Of a DNA stretch of 64,000 nucleotides, positions 14,027-25,159 are shown one piece after another (position 1 is the stretch's first letter; each line of letters opens with the position of its first letter). The stretch spans positions 34,486,799 to 34,550,798 of the forward strand of contig CM031609.1 in NCBI GenBank assembly GCA_018398815.1. The letters run 5' to 3'. The notes beneath the pieces are model-generated. The model was not told the origin of the DNA. It ran no database searches and was given only the letters and a program-made list of their open reading frames with translations. The position numbers and the translations under genes are program-made. Source of the DNA: Conus ventricosus. Its lineage: Eukaryota > Mollusca > Gastropoda > Neogastropoda > Conidae.

Positions 14027-17000
14027 GTAAAGGGCAAAGAGTTATTTTGTCCCATAAATAGTTGAATTGAAGTCTGGGTAGATTATGTTGTGTTATTCCT
14101 CACATGATCAGTAAATAGAAGCTTGAATTGTAATTTGGTTAGGGTATGAGCGGATGGATGGGGTAGGGTTTAAATGAAAACACAGAAAATAAGAAATACA
14201 GGTCTCTCTGTAGAGCTGTGTTAATACCCACAGATAATCTTAAACATTGCAGTCACAAGATTCATTATTTCAAAGCTTTTGATACTTCTTTTTCATGCCA
14301 GCAACTGTGTTATTATTGGTATTAAGAGAGGCTGTATGTGATTGAAAATGATGGCTGCTGTCAATTTGGGCATTCATAAGTTGTGTCCTGCATATGAAAT
14401 AGACACCACCCATCAATTCCAAATGAATCAGCAGTGCAGTTTCCTTACCAGATCAATGGCATCAAGGTGATCTGATAATGTAATAATAATGATTATCCCG
14501 AATGTGTAACACTGTGACGGACCATATTTGATCCGGTCCCAAATTATGGGGACAAAGTCGGACCGGAACAGGTAAACCTGAAAAAACTGGTTGACCTGTT
14601 TACCGTGTGGTCAGCAATGAGCTGGTGTGTGAAAGGGCTTCAGAGTTCGTCGAGACGATGACTTGGGGTTTCTTCTGTTGTGTGGGAGTCCCTGGAAAGA
14701 CTCCACGAACTGCTTCTGTGAGCGGCTTTGTTTTTCGTCGAGTCGACATGTCCCCCTCCGTTGTGTGGGAGTTCCTGGAAGGACTCCATGAACCGTGAGT
14801 GATTCTGAACTGTGTGAGAACTATGTGACTTGGGCCGGACGTAGCCAAGTGCATAGACTGGTCTGTGGTGACACTGCTGTGGGTGCCAGCTTGGCCTGCG
14901 CAAGAGAGAGAAAGAAAAATATGTTTGATATGCCAGTATAATGACTAGTGTTGTTGCATGCCCTTGGTGGTGGCGTGCACTAATTCATGTGCTGCTTATA
15001 CTTAACATGTAACATATATAATTGTTTTGATTTTGATGGTTCAGGGCAGGAAAAAACAAACAAACAAGAAGAAACTTAACTTGTTGCCTGGCTGTCTATG
15101 TTCGTATGGTGTGAGTGTGTGTTGGCAAAAGTCTTACATGCATCTAAACTTCTTCAGGTGAGAGTCGGACAGCAAAACACGCATCACACACCATCCGTAA
15201 CAAACACATTGTGAAAGATTATTGTTAACCTGAGTTGTTGACTCTCTCTGTCTCTCATCTAGTTTGCTGTGATTGAGAAAGCCACAGAAAACATTAATTC
15301 TTTTCTTCTTTTTAAAAAAATAGATTTATCAGTTATTTCATATGTATTCATTTACTTGGGAACTGAAGATTATTTTTAAATTCCATTGATGAGCTGAGGT
15401 CAGTATTCTGCAATGTATCTGTCAATATTAATTTACATTTCTTGTGTGCAGATAATAATTCCAGTAAAACGCACCCTGACTTTCCATAAACACCCCACTC
15501 AATTTTTGTATGACAGTTTCAAGGTTGATACAAAGAGGTTCACTGTAGCTTTCTTTTGAATGCTGGTGTTGGGCCAGTGACAGTATGAGCCTACTTGTGG
15601 CTTTGTAAGAGAGAGTCGAAATGAGAAATTTGAGAGTAGTATCTCTGAGAGGATGTCAGTCGGTCAGTCATTGACCGCTGGGGTCGTTAGGGGGGACGTG
15701 ATGAGGCAGCCACCATTTCTCTCCAGGCTCTTCTGTTGGTGGCTGTCTTGAGGAGATCTGGCATGGTCATTTTGGTCCAGTCCTTTATATTGTCAGACCA
15801 GCTCTTTCTCTGCCGTCCTCGTCTGTGCCCTCCTTCAACGGTACCTTGAAGGATGGTTTTGGAGAGGGTGTTGTGATGAATGACATGGCCAAACCATGCC
15901 ATCTTCAGTCATTTGACGGTTGCCAGAAGTGGTTCGTGGGGCCCAACTAGGTTAGTGACCAGGTTCCGCACATAATCATTGGTCTTGTGTTCTTTGTAGG
16001 AGATGCGGAGTAGTTTCCTCAGGCACCTGGTCTCAAATGCCTGGATTCTTCTTTCTGTTTCGGCCATCAGTGTCCATGTTGATGTAGGAGAGCAAAAAAA
16101 AAGGGGGAAAAAAAGCTGGACGTTTTCAGTCAGTAGTTGCTTGTTGTATGTGTGCAGGTGTTGCTGCACAAAGATGTGGATGTGGTCCTCATCAGCTGCT
16201 CACCCCACCTGCAGGCTCCCATTGCAGCCAAAGCCCTTGGCATTGGAAAACACGTCCTGTGCGGCTCACCTGCCGGACCACGTGAACGTGATGCTTTGCG
16301 AATGGTGCACGCATCGCGTTACTACCCTCGCCTTATGTCCGTGATGTGTCATGGCCTGCGGTTTCTACCTTCGGTGACTCGTATGAGAACGTTGATTGAA
16401 GAGGGCTTTGTTGGCAGCATTCATGTTTGTGAAGTCAAGGTAGGTTTGACGTCTGTGATAATTACCTCGGTAGTTTCAGTATATTATTGAATTCATGGAT
16501 GTCTTTTCCTCATACTTACCTGTCAAAGTATGTGCCTAACTCTTATTTGGTGGGGAACATCTCTATAATGTCAGGACTCACAAAGAAAAAGGGAAAGCAG
16601 GAGGCTAACCATGCCTCCTCAAACGGTTAGGCCTGAAGAATGATTGCTGTTAGTTCACTTCATGAATCATACCCAAACACATTTCAGTTGTCAGGTGAGA
16701 GAACATGTCCTCTGTTCTTCGGAGCTTGAACCTAGCTTTTTCAGCACTCTTGGATCCTCTTAAGCAGCCTTCTAACTTTGCTTTTTTTTTTTTTTTTTTT
16801 TTTTTGCACTCCTATCTTCTGTGCCACCTCAGTGGCACCGCACCAGCGCAGCTCATTCTGACATCCTCCTCCCCCCATCCAATGCCACAGCCTGGCCATC
16901 CTGCCATAGCTCAGGTACCGGCAATCCACAGGGAACCTCCATTGTCAGGTCGTCAAGAGGCAACCCAACAGAGGAGACACTGCATTGATGCCGAGTCAAC

Positions 17001-18586
17001 TCGGTGGTGTTCATTGGTACCTGTTCTGATCCAATATACACAGGACACTACCTGCTAAGGCCTTTACTGAAGACAATAATTGCTTAGTCGTGGAGCTGGT
17101 GTGAGTGAGCTCTCCCTCCAAAGGATGCTACCACTTCCATCCAGCGAGAGCTGCCATGAATTTGCCAACACTAGTGACCTCGACAGAATTGAATCAAGGC
17201 CATAGATGTGGAGATATGTCGAATCTGAGGTCACCATGAGAACAGAGCATGAAGGTTTTTTCTTTTTTGTTGTTGTAATGTTGAACGATGAGGTTGAAGA
17301 TGATGAAGGTGATGCTGTAGATTTCCATTCTGGTCTGTGACTGCATGACAGGGCTGTATTTGATGCTTACTTTCATAATATATCCAGGCGTCAACCAGGC
17401 CCAACCTGCAGTGTTGGTCAGAAAATTTAAGGAACACTCTCGGAGACATATATCCATTAAGGGGATGAAACTTGACTGTGTGTTTGAGTCTTCCCAGCTG
17501 AGCTTTTGCAAACTCAACTCTGATGGGAATCGAACCCACGACCTCCCTGCCAGGAGTCCATGACACCAACCACTTCCCCACGGTGGCTTGTAGCTTTGTT
17601 TCATTTTTGGTTTAGGATGTTTATTTCTCTATATCTTTATAAAGGAAATTTTGTTTGTATATGTATCCAAGTTGTGCTTTATTGCCATCTCTCTCCAGCA
17701 TTCAGCTCCGCCGTTGTATTATGGAGTATTTTTGGACATCGCCTTTGCCCTCTGCTTTGGATACAATGTAGAATCATGCATCTGCCCTTTGTGTTGTTGT
17801 TAGTCCCTTTGATCCTACACTTTCAAGACCAGCGTCTTAGCTCTGAATGCTCCCTTTCAAACCTTGCAGCTCATATGAGAATTGCTCCTGTGTGGTGTTT
17901 TGATCTGTTCAGAATTTTGAATCATGTAGATTATCCCTACGATCCACCAGTTTTGGCTGGGGAGACACCCGCATCTCCCAGCTACACTGGTTCGGTATCA
18001 GTTCCAAGGTGCGGAGACGGGCCAGCGTCTCCCTTGCTGGCAGTTTTCAGTGCCAAACTGTGTTGTTATCAGATAAAAATGAAAAGTGGTGGAACCCCTG
18101 GGTACAGGACAAACAGTGCATGGTGTACATTTAATAGACTTAAATTGATTCTGTGATCAATTGGAAAATTCCATTATGGGCCAGCGGCGTTAAGACATCT
18201 TGCCTGGAGGACAAACAGAATACAAGATACTTTGTGTTGTCAATGAACTGAGTAGAAGAGAAGTTATTGTCAAATATAATGCAAACTTGATGAACAAACT
18301 CTGGTGTCATAGGTACAGAGTTTGCAGATCATTCTGTAAGACTGTTGAGGACAGTAAACGTAAACAGTTCAAGTGTGAAATATTAAGATTGTAGGTCTTT
18401 TCTAGTGCTTTAAGTGTGGTATGACAAGTATCAGTGAATCCTGATATCATTATCACCTTTTGCCCATACAGTCACCAAATATTTCACATAGATCTTATAA
18501 TTCTTTGTTCCTTAAGTATCATTTCTAGATCTTATAATTCTTTGTTCCTTAAGTATCTTAGAAATGTTCTGCTATCAGGAGTAGCT

Positions 18587-18661
<75 letters not shown>

Positions 18662-19550
18662 CAACAACAAAAAAAACCCCATAGAAATAGCACTTAATTT
18701 AAGAAAAAATGAAATGTTGTTATAGTCATACAACAGAAAATTGTTAGTGGGGTGAAGGATGGGATAGGAGAGGTGTGAGATGTTCTTGAGGGCAGTGACT
18801 CAGAACACTGGTTAATGTCTGCAGGTTCACTTCGCCACGAACTATTCCGATCGCTTTGACTGGATGTGTGACGAAATGATGGGAGGTGGGGCCCTTAATG
18901 TGTATGGCTCCAACATCATTGATCTAGTGACTTTCCTGACTCGTCAGAGGGCCGTCAAGGTGCACGGCATGTTGAAGACCTACACCAAGCAGACCAACAG
19001 CATCAAAGGTATCCGTGAGATCACCAGCGATGATTTCTGCACTTTCCAACTCGAGCTGGACAAAGGAGCCAGTGTCACTGTCACCCTGAATGGACTGCTG
19101 CCAGGGCAGTTCACACATGAGATCATCCTACTCGGGGATCGAGGGAGACTGACTGTGCGTGGAAGTGATCTGTACGGCCAGAAACGAGACCGTGTGAAGG
19201 AAGACTTGCTTCACTTTGACCCGGTCAACTTCAAAGATGTGGAGAGCTTCGGAATCTCAGAGACCGTGCGGCGGGAAATCCCCACGCCTTACATGAAAGG
19301 GATGATTCGAATGATGGAGTGTGTGAGAGACGCCTTCGACCGGGTGGAGGAGCGACAGGGCTGGGTGGCTGAGCCCCTGGCCAATGCTGCCACCTTTGAG
19401 GACTCCTTCTATGTCCAGGCAGTAGTGGATGCTATTCGCCTGTCCAGCAAGTCCAAGGAGTGGGTGAACGTCGTGCTGAAGGATGAGGAGACGGAGCCCA
19501 ACCCGTTCTTGTCGGCAGCCATGCGACGTAGCACGTTCTCCCTTCAGTAA
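13847..19550 (+). CDS. GFOD: Glucose-fructose oxidoreductase domain-containing protein (GFOD1/2-like), whole gene, 3 coding exons
   Basis: Exons 13847-14026, 16158-16439 and 18825-19550 join with every junction in phase 0 and GT-AG ends. They give 395 codons from the first ATG, or 392 from the ATG at 13856, which matches where vertebrate GFOD proteins begin; vertebrate GFOD1/2 are about 385-390 aa. An in-frame TAG at 13811-13813 bounds the start. The protein opens with a Rossmann G-x-G-x-x-G (GVGVFG), as in the Gfo/Idh/MocA oxidoreductases, and keeps family landmarks: WGRT, LGIGK, YYPRLMSVM, a GGG stretch before IIDL, VKVHG, ITSDDFCTF, DLYGQ and MRRS near the C-terminus. The EKP motif of active Gfo/Idh/MocA enzymes is replaced by CGSPAGP, as it is also lost in vertebrate GFOD, so catalysis is uncertain. 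The family is poorly characterised; human GFOD2 has been linked to extracellular matrix. GFOD1 and GFOD2 cannot be separated here. The gene looks intact. Confidence 0.95.
14508..15207. mobile_element. Solo LTR with 5-bp target-site duplication in GFOD intron 1
   Basis: The LTR proper is 14513-15202 (690 bp). It begins TGTGACGG and ends CCGTAACA, imperfect inverted ends with the TG...CA termini of LTR retrotransposons. AACAC flanks it directly at 14508-14512 and 15203-15207, the 5-bp duplication typical of Ty3/Gypsy or BEL-type integration. Inside is a roughly 90-bp direct repeat (GTTGTGTGGGAG... twice, about 14646-14800). There is no internal coding region, so it is the product of LTR-LTR recombination. 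Orientation is not determined. Confidence 0.8.
15687..16100 (-). mobile_element. LINE ORF2 3'-terminal fragment in GFOD intron 1
   Basis: The - strand translation gives WTLMAETERRIQAFETRCL, LLRISYKEHKTNDYVRN, LVGPHEPLLATVK, then a single in-frame TGA (15908-15906), then MAWFGHV, GGHRRGRQRKSW and NIKDW. This is the well-known C-terminal tail of an endonuclease/reverse-transcriptase LINE common in invertebrates. Reverse transcriptase and endonuclease are missing. It lies antisense to GFOD and ends close to the exon 2 acceptor. Confidence 0.8.
16158..16439 (+). CDS. GFOD: GFOD exon 2
   Basis: The exon is 94 codons between the acceptor TGTGTGCAG (ending 16157) and the donor AAG-GTAGGT (GT at 16440). 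It encodes the second half of the nucleotide-binding domain: HKDVDVVLI, LGIGKHVL, the CGSPAG segment at the EKP position, YYPRLMSVM, LRFLP and LIEEGFVG. A LINE relic ends only about 60 bp upstream of the acceptor. Confidence 0.94.
16783..17590 (-). mobile_element. Long tRNA-headed SINE, copy 1 (GFOD intron 2)
   Basis: This is an antisense copy of the family seen complete at 34928-35799. It has a T23 tail end (16783-16805), the shared 3' half and then the tRNA-like head (reverse of box B, GGGAATCGAACCC, at about 17524-17536) ending near 17590. Flanks TAACTTTGCT (16773-16782) and TAGCTTTGTT (17591-17600) match 8 of 10, consistent with an ageing target duplication. Confidence 0.8.
18589..18658 (+). 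repeat. (CA)n microsatellite in GFOD intron 2
   Basis: Pure (CA)n of about 70 bp, 170 bp upstream of exon 3. A short duplication (ATCTTATAATTCTTTGTTCC twice) precedes it at about 18491-18555. Confidence 0.95.
18825..19550 (+). CDS. GFOD: GFOD exon 3 (C-terminal substrate-like domain and stop)
   Basis: The exon is 241 codons plus TAA, following the acceptor GTCTGCAG (ending 18824). It encodes the C-terminal alpha/beta domain with WMCDEMMGGG, IIDLVTFLT, KVHGMLKT, ITSDDFCTFQ, GRLTVRG, DLYGQ, TFEDSFY and MRRSTFSLQ. Compared with vertebrate GFOD1, the loop after CEV(K/Q)VH is different and more polar. Confidence 0.95.
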   Translation, partial: VHFATNYSDRFDWMCDEMMGGGALNVYGSNIIDLVTFLTRQRAVKVHGMLKTYTKQTNSIKGIREITSDDFCTFQLELDKGASVTVTLNGLLPGQFTHEIILLGDRGRLTVRGSDLYGQKRDRVKEDLLHFDPVNFKDVESFGISETVRREIPTPYMKGMIRMMECVRDAFDRVEERQGWVAEPLANAATFEDSFYVQAVVDAIRLSSKSKEWVNVVLKDEETEPNPFLSAAMRRSTFSLQ

Positions 19551-19779
19551 AGGGCATGGTTAGTGTGTCAAACTCTGTTGGCTGTGAGTTTTGGGTATGA
19601 TCTGTAAGAGTAATACCATGAGGTATTCTGAGTAAGAAAGTTTGGTGAGTGTGGTGATGGGTGAGGAAGGTTGAAGTTCTTGGTTCCATGGCTGATTGTA
19701 GGGGAGGATGAATGGTTTCAGTTTTTAAGGGATACTGAATGCATTGTCGGCGCAATGCGTGTTGAGAAAATCTTTATGA

Positions 19780-19834
<55 letters not shown>

Positions 19835-21060
19835 GAAAACAATTTTATGAATTGAGTATTTATTTATTGTAAATTTTGTTTTAGAGATCTGTACCGCTGA
19901 GCATTGTGAAAGAAAATCTTATGGAATTGACTGTGGGTCTGTGTGCATTTTAATTGACACATTGGAGAGACAGAGGAGAAATAACAAAATCTGATGTTTT
20001 GAAATCATCAGCGATTGAGAACGAGAAAAACAGGAGTGAAACAGTTACTCTGATTTCCCCTCGTCCTCATTCATACCATGAGAGAGAGGTGAATGACAAT
20101 GTGAGAAGTTTAAAGTATCAGCATGTGGCTGACTATGTAGTCATAAAATCAGCCCTTTTGGGTGTTTAAATCGTATTTTCTGCTGTGTTATTTTATATAA
20201 CAGACAGGTCTATGATTCTTTGTCAGAGATGAGAAAGCTAGATCAGAAAGGATGTCAAAGAAAGGACACAAGAATCAAGTATGATCAGCAAATGTACCAG
20301 GGAGGTATGTTAATGCGCATGCTTCTGAATCTGTGAGTAAGAGAAGGGTACAGAAAGATTCTGCATGCCAAGACATGTATATAACCTATGCATAGAAATA
20401 AGTCAGACTAATTCCTATTGAATAGATGCAAGATGTTTAAAAGAACAAAAGAACCTGATGGGACTGTTATTGTGCTCCATGAAGAATAGGGCATTATGAG
20501 ATGACTGGGTTTGAAAGACATGAAAATGGACAAAACTTGCATTCCAGTGTCATCACCTTGTAACAATTATTATTCATTTTATCAATTGTCAGCTTTTGCA
20601 CATGTATACAAGTAACCCCACTTTTTGCCCCCCTCCACTTCCCCCCCCCCCCCCCTTTCCCCCCCCCCCCCCCCCCCCCCCCCCTATCCCTATTCCTATA
20701 AAATGGGGAAGGGAGACTACTGTAATATCCTCTTCTTCCAATGGGCAAAGAGTCTGTATCTCAAAAAGTAGTTGTTTTGAACTGATAAAGAGAGCAGAAG
20801 ACAGCACACCGTGAAAGTGAACACGATTTCTTAATCTTTTTAACTGAATACAGGCTTTGACAGTTGAACATAATACATATAATTTCTCATCTGTCTTATA
20901 TTACTATCATTTTGGCACTTTGTATAGCCACATAATGGATGAAATTCTTGTATATATTATTGCTTGTGCAGTGTATACTTGTGCATATTTATGTTGTGTC
21001 CATCCTCCCACAGCCTCAAGAAACTGGCTTTGGTGATAAATGAATCTGAATAAATTGGGA
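19551..21060 (+). other. Probable GFOD 3' UTR with candidate polyadenylation signal
   Basis: This AT-rich non-coding sequence follows the stop codon and includes a (GT)n tract (about 19782-19830) and a poly-C/CT tract (about 20640-20684). AATAAA at 21049-21054 is the first well-placed canonical signal and would give a UTR of about 1.5 kb. A second AATAAA lies near 25450. The extent is inferred; no transcript evidence is available. Confidence 0.4.
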
Positions 21061-21979
21061 AAAAAAACACCTTACCAAAAAAACAAAAACAAAAAAAAAG
21101 CAAAAAAAAAAAGCAATCCCCCCCCCCCCCCCCCCCCCCCTAAAAAAAAAACCCATATCCTGAGAGGGGAAAATCAATGCTGATCCCAAGTACATTACCT
21201 TAGACAAGTATTTGAAAGTAATTATGTATTTATCTGTTGTTATTACTGTTAACTTGCTTACATAATTTATTAAAAAGTTTTGTTGTGGTTTATTTTATTT
21301 TACTGGCTTTAATGAATTTTGACATTGGAGCAGAAATCAAAACTGCATAGATTTGTTTTCTTTCTTGTGCGGAATGTACGCTCTGCTTTAATTTATTCAG
21401 TTACTGGGTGGAGAGTGAATGTTAACGCTGAACAAGGGATTGAGATTGAAACCCATTTTATATGAAGGGAGAGAACCGATATGATCAGAATCTGCTGCAC
21501 CCAGTGACAAACTCTTTATTTTAGATCCTTTATTAGTTAATGGGCAGCTTATAAACTTGCATGCACATTTGACTTGGTTGTTTGCTTCTTTTTTTCCATG
21601 AGTTTGTTTTGTTGCAGAAATGAAGATTGTTTTCATTAGTTAGTTTTGTTTTGTTTTGTTTTTTTTAACTCAGTTATTTTTGTTTGTTTATTGGTTTACT
21701 CAGGATTATAGATTAAGTGGGATGGCTGTCACCTTCAGAATAGCCTGGTTTTATCTGCTTTACAGAGGCCATTAGTATAGTCACTGTATTAAGAGTACAT
21801 GTGAATTGGTTCTAGTTAATTGATTGTCTTTCTTGTTTGTGTCTTTCAATTTCATGTGTTGTTTTTTTTTTTTGGGGGGGGGGGGGGAGGGGAGGGGGGG
21901 GGAGGGGAGGGGGGGGGGGGGGGGTGACTGACATCTCTGTAAAGGTTCTGTGTGGTTAGCTAGGCTACAATGAAAGTGA

Positions 21980-22135
21980 AAATGTTAACTGTCTGAAAGG
22001 TTTGGGTTTGTGTGAGAAAATTCAAACTATCTGATAGGCTTGGGTTTGTGTGAGAAAAGTTTAACTACCTGAAAGGTTTAAGGTTGTGTGAGAAAATTTA
22101 AACTATCTGAAAGGTTTGGGTTTGGTGTTTAGGAT
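21980..22135 (+). repeat. About 39-bp minisatellite, 4 diverged copies
   Basis: Four copies of AACTATCTGAAAGGTTTGGG followed by TTTGTGTGAGAAAATTCA with indels. It follows a G-rich tract (21876-21924). Confidence 0.8.
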
Positions 22136-22480
22136 GTTGCTTAAACAGTAGGTTTAATTTTGGCTCGGCATGGTTTGTATTACCGTGGGACATGTCTGTA
22201 AAGACCTCTCAAAATCCTTAAAATTAGAGTTCGTAGAATGAAGAAGTCTAAGCTGGGAGGCAGCTATAGTTGCAAAGGGACAAAGACCAAAATATTCTGG
22301 AAAAAAACCCAAAACAAAACAAATCTTTAAAGGGAAGAAGGATTTATTATTGGGAGACAAATCTAATGAGGACAAAGATTAAAAGGTTCTAGAATGGACA
22401 AAGACTAAAAAGTTACTGAAAAACAAATTGTTTGAGGGAGGGAGGACTCATTTTACTGGGAGGCAGAATCTAGTGGAACA

Positions 22481-22806
22481 AAGACTAACTGTTTCTAGCA
22501 TGGATATAGACTAAATGGTTCTAGCATGGACAAAGACTAAATGGTTCTAGCGTGGACAAAGACTAAATGGTTCTAGCATGGACAAAGACTAAATGGTTCT
22601 AGCATTGACAAAGACTAAATGGTTTGAGTATGGACAAAGACTAAATGGTTCGAGCATGGACAAAGACTACATGGTTCTAGCATTGACAAAGACTAAATGG
22701 TTCTAGCGTGGACAAAGACTAAGTGGTTCTAGCATTGACAAAGACTAAATCAGTAAATGGTTTTAGCATGGATAGAGACTAAATGGTTCTAGCATGGACA
22801 AAGACG
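22481..22806 (+). repeat. 26-bp minisatellite, about 12 copies
   Basis: Tandem copies of TGGACAAAGACTAAATGGTT followed by CTAGCA, with G/A and T/G variants. Looser relatives (GGACAAAGATTAAAAGGTTC) extend back to about 22370, suggesting local expansion from an older, more dispersed repeat. Confidence 0.9.
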
Positions 22807-22892
22807 AAAATGGTCCAGAAAAAAAAAGTATTCAAAGGGAGGGAGGCAGTAGTGCAAGGAGAGAATTTTATAAGGACAAAGACTGAAAGATT

Positions 22893-22897
<5 letters not shown>

Positions 22898-22938
<41 letters not shown>

Positions 22939-23001
22939 TCACTCACTCACTCACTCACTCACTCACTCACTCACTCACTCACTCACTCACTCACTCACTC
23001 A

Positions 23002-23033
<32 letters not shown>
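22898..23033 (+). repeat. Compound (CA)n-(CTCA)n-(CA)n microsatellite
   Basis: (CA)n at 22902-22934, (CTCA)n at 22935-23006, (CA)n at 23006-23033. Confidence 0.97.
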
Positions 23034-23037
<4 letters not shown>

Positions 23038-23574
23038 AAGTCTTAAAAGGGAGGTAGGATTTGTTACTAGTAAGCAAAGCCGGTAGGGACTGAAAGGTTG
23101 CAGACAAACTAGTCTGTATTGAGAAGGAGGCTTTATTTGAAGATTAATCTTGGATGGACTGAGAAATGTTTCAGAGAAATATGTCTTCAAAGGGAAGAAG
23201 TCTATATCTAAAAAAATCTAGAAATGATTGAAGGGGTTTAGTGTGCATGTAAGCCCTGCGCATATGTATCCTTTCAAGTCAGTTTCTCACTACATTTGTT
23301 GTTTTTCTCGTGTGCCTCCTCTCAGAAACAGCCCTGATGTGGCCCTTTGCGGTCGGCTGGGCTATAAGCAACATTATCTTATCTCTCCTCTCAGAAATCA
23401 CAAAATGTTTGTGACTGCAGTAGTATAAACATACATCTTATCAAATAATATTGATTAAGAATAAGATGTAATTTGTGACTGTAGTGTAGATGAAGATAAT
23501 GGGGATGTAAGTAACATTAATACTGTTGATTCAATGTGGGAATATTGTGGGAAAGACTCTTTAAATGAAAAAAA

Positions 23575-23648
23575 GAAATTGGGAAGCAATAACTTTTGTT
23601 TTTCAAACTCTTTGGGAAGCAATAACTTTTGTTTTTCAAACTCTTTTT
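23575..23648 (+). repeat. 33-bp tandem duplication
   Basis: GGGAAGCAATAACTTTTGTT plus TTTCAAACTCTTT occurs twice in direct succession. Confidence 0.85.
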
Positions 23649-24318
23649 AATGTATAATATACCCCTTCCTCAATTTATAACAGATGTTTGATTTTGTGTT
23701 CCAGTAGAGCAGACTCTCAGACTGTAGGAATATTTTGACCTCCTATGCATCCTTTTGGAATTTTCATGCATAGGCTGAAAAATTTCCTAATTCTGATCAT
23801 TCTTTACTTGCTTCCCTGCTTATTTCTTTATGGCATTTTCATCCCATTTTCCTATGGTAAATACCATAGGTGGACTAAGTTAACTAAACTTTGTTTTACA
23901 GATGGGTGTCTTCCAGGCAAAGGAAGTTGACTCCGGACAGGCATAAGAAATGGATCTATAGACAAGATAGGATTTGATGGTTCCCAAGTGTTGTTGGCAC
24001 AGGTTAATATTAACCTTTAACCCTTTCATTGCCACAGTGGCTGCATGACTACTGCAGTCAGAATGCCACAGCCGCTGCTTGGCACCACAAGCATATGTGA
24101 TTCGATTTGTTGTTCATGTGCATGTTTTTGTTTTAGGTTTCCTCTCATATACTTGGAGTGAATTTGGGTATAATATGATATTCAGAATGATGTTACAATT
24201 GCTTTGGCTGTTTTTTGTTATAGCCTTATAATTCTAGTAATCCACAGCAGCTCTGCTGCACAGCTGGTTTCTGCTGGTTGCAGCTTGGGTATAGCTGCTT
24301 GGCAATGAAAGCGTTAAA

Positions 24319-25156
24319 GTTTTTTTTTTGTTTCCCGTCACTTTATTGCCACCCTAGTGACGGTGCCTCCCTCACCACTCGTCCCAGCGTCCCATCCACA
24401 ATAACCCCACAGCTTATCCTGTTGCCGCACTGGCACTGGCAATCCTTGTTTAGAGTCGGTGTCATCATTAAGCAACCCACCAGACAAGGCACTGCCCTGC
24501 TGCCGGGTGGCGGTCAGTTTTGCCTGTTGTGATCCAACATATATATGCAAGACCTCATCCACTAAACTCTCTCTGTCGACAGTGATTGCAGTGTCACAGA
24601 GAGTGTGTTAGCCAGCATTTCACCACCAGACAGTGCTGCCAGGTATGTCCAACAAAAGTCTCCATCAACTTGTGGATACCAGTTTCTTCAACACAAACTT
24701 ACCAAAGGCACAGATGTGGAGAGGAAATAGATCCGAGGTCGCTGTAAGAGCAGGGCATAAAGACCATAGAATTGAGACTTATTTTTAAATGCTAATCAAT
24801 GAGGATGTTGGAGGATGATGCTGTTGAGTTCCACTCTGGTCTAAGACTTCATGACAAGCCCGTAATCTATGCTTCCTTTCATACTATATTCTGGAGTCAG
24901 CGAGGCCTGAGAGATACAGACACCTGCATTGCTGGTCAGGAAATTTGAGCAATACTCTCAGAGATGCATTCATTAAGTGAATGGAGCTCGACAGTGTGAT
25001 ATCAGCCTTCCCAGTTGAGTCAGTAGCAAATTTGACAATGGATAGGAACTGGCCTTGGCCAAAAAAATCCCACAAAACTAAATGGCTCTGATCAGAGTCA
25101 AACCCCTGACTTCTCAGTGCCGAATCTACAGCATGAACCACTCCACCATGGCGGTT
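24319..25156 (-). mobile_element. Long tRNA-headed SINE, copy 2 (diverged)
   Basis: This antisense copy runs from a short T tract (from 24320) through GGCACTGGCAATCC and GGCAATCC-type 3' blocks, a central block around 24840-24980, and a decayed tRNA head (AGTCAAACCCCTGAC, about 25097-25111) ending CCATGGCGG near 25154. Its box B has mutated and no convincing target duplication remains, so it is the oldest of the four. Confidence 0.7.
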
Positions 25157-25159
25157 AGT

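Noticed and set aside
13756..14055. - strand frame opposite GFOD exon 1
   Set aside because: It is a shadow of the conserved + strand exon.
23300..23445. Possible LINE 3' tail (GATGTGGCCCTTTGCGGTCG...GGCTATAAGCAAC)
   Set aside because: The phrase resembles known invertebrate LINE tails, but no coding part or target duplication supports it here.
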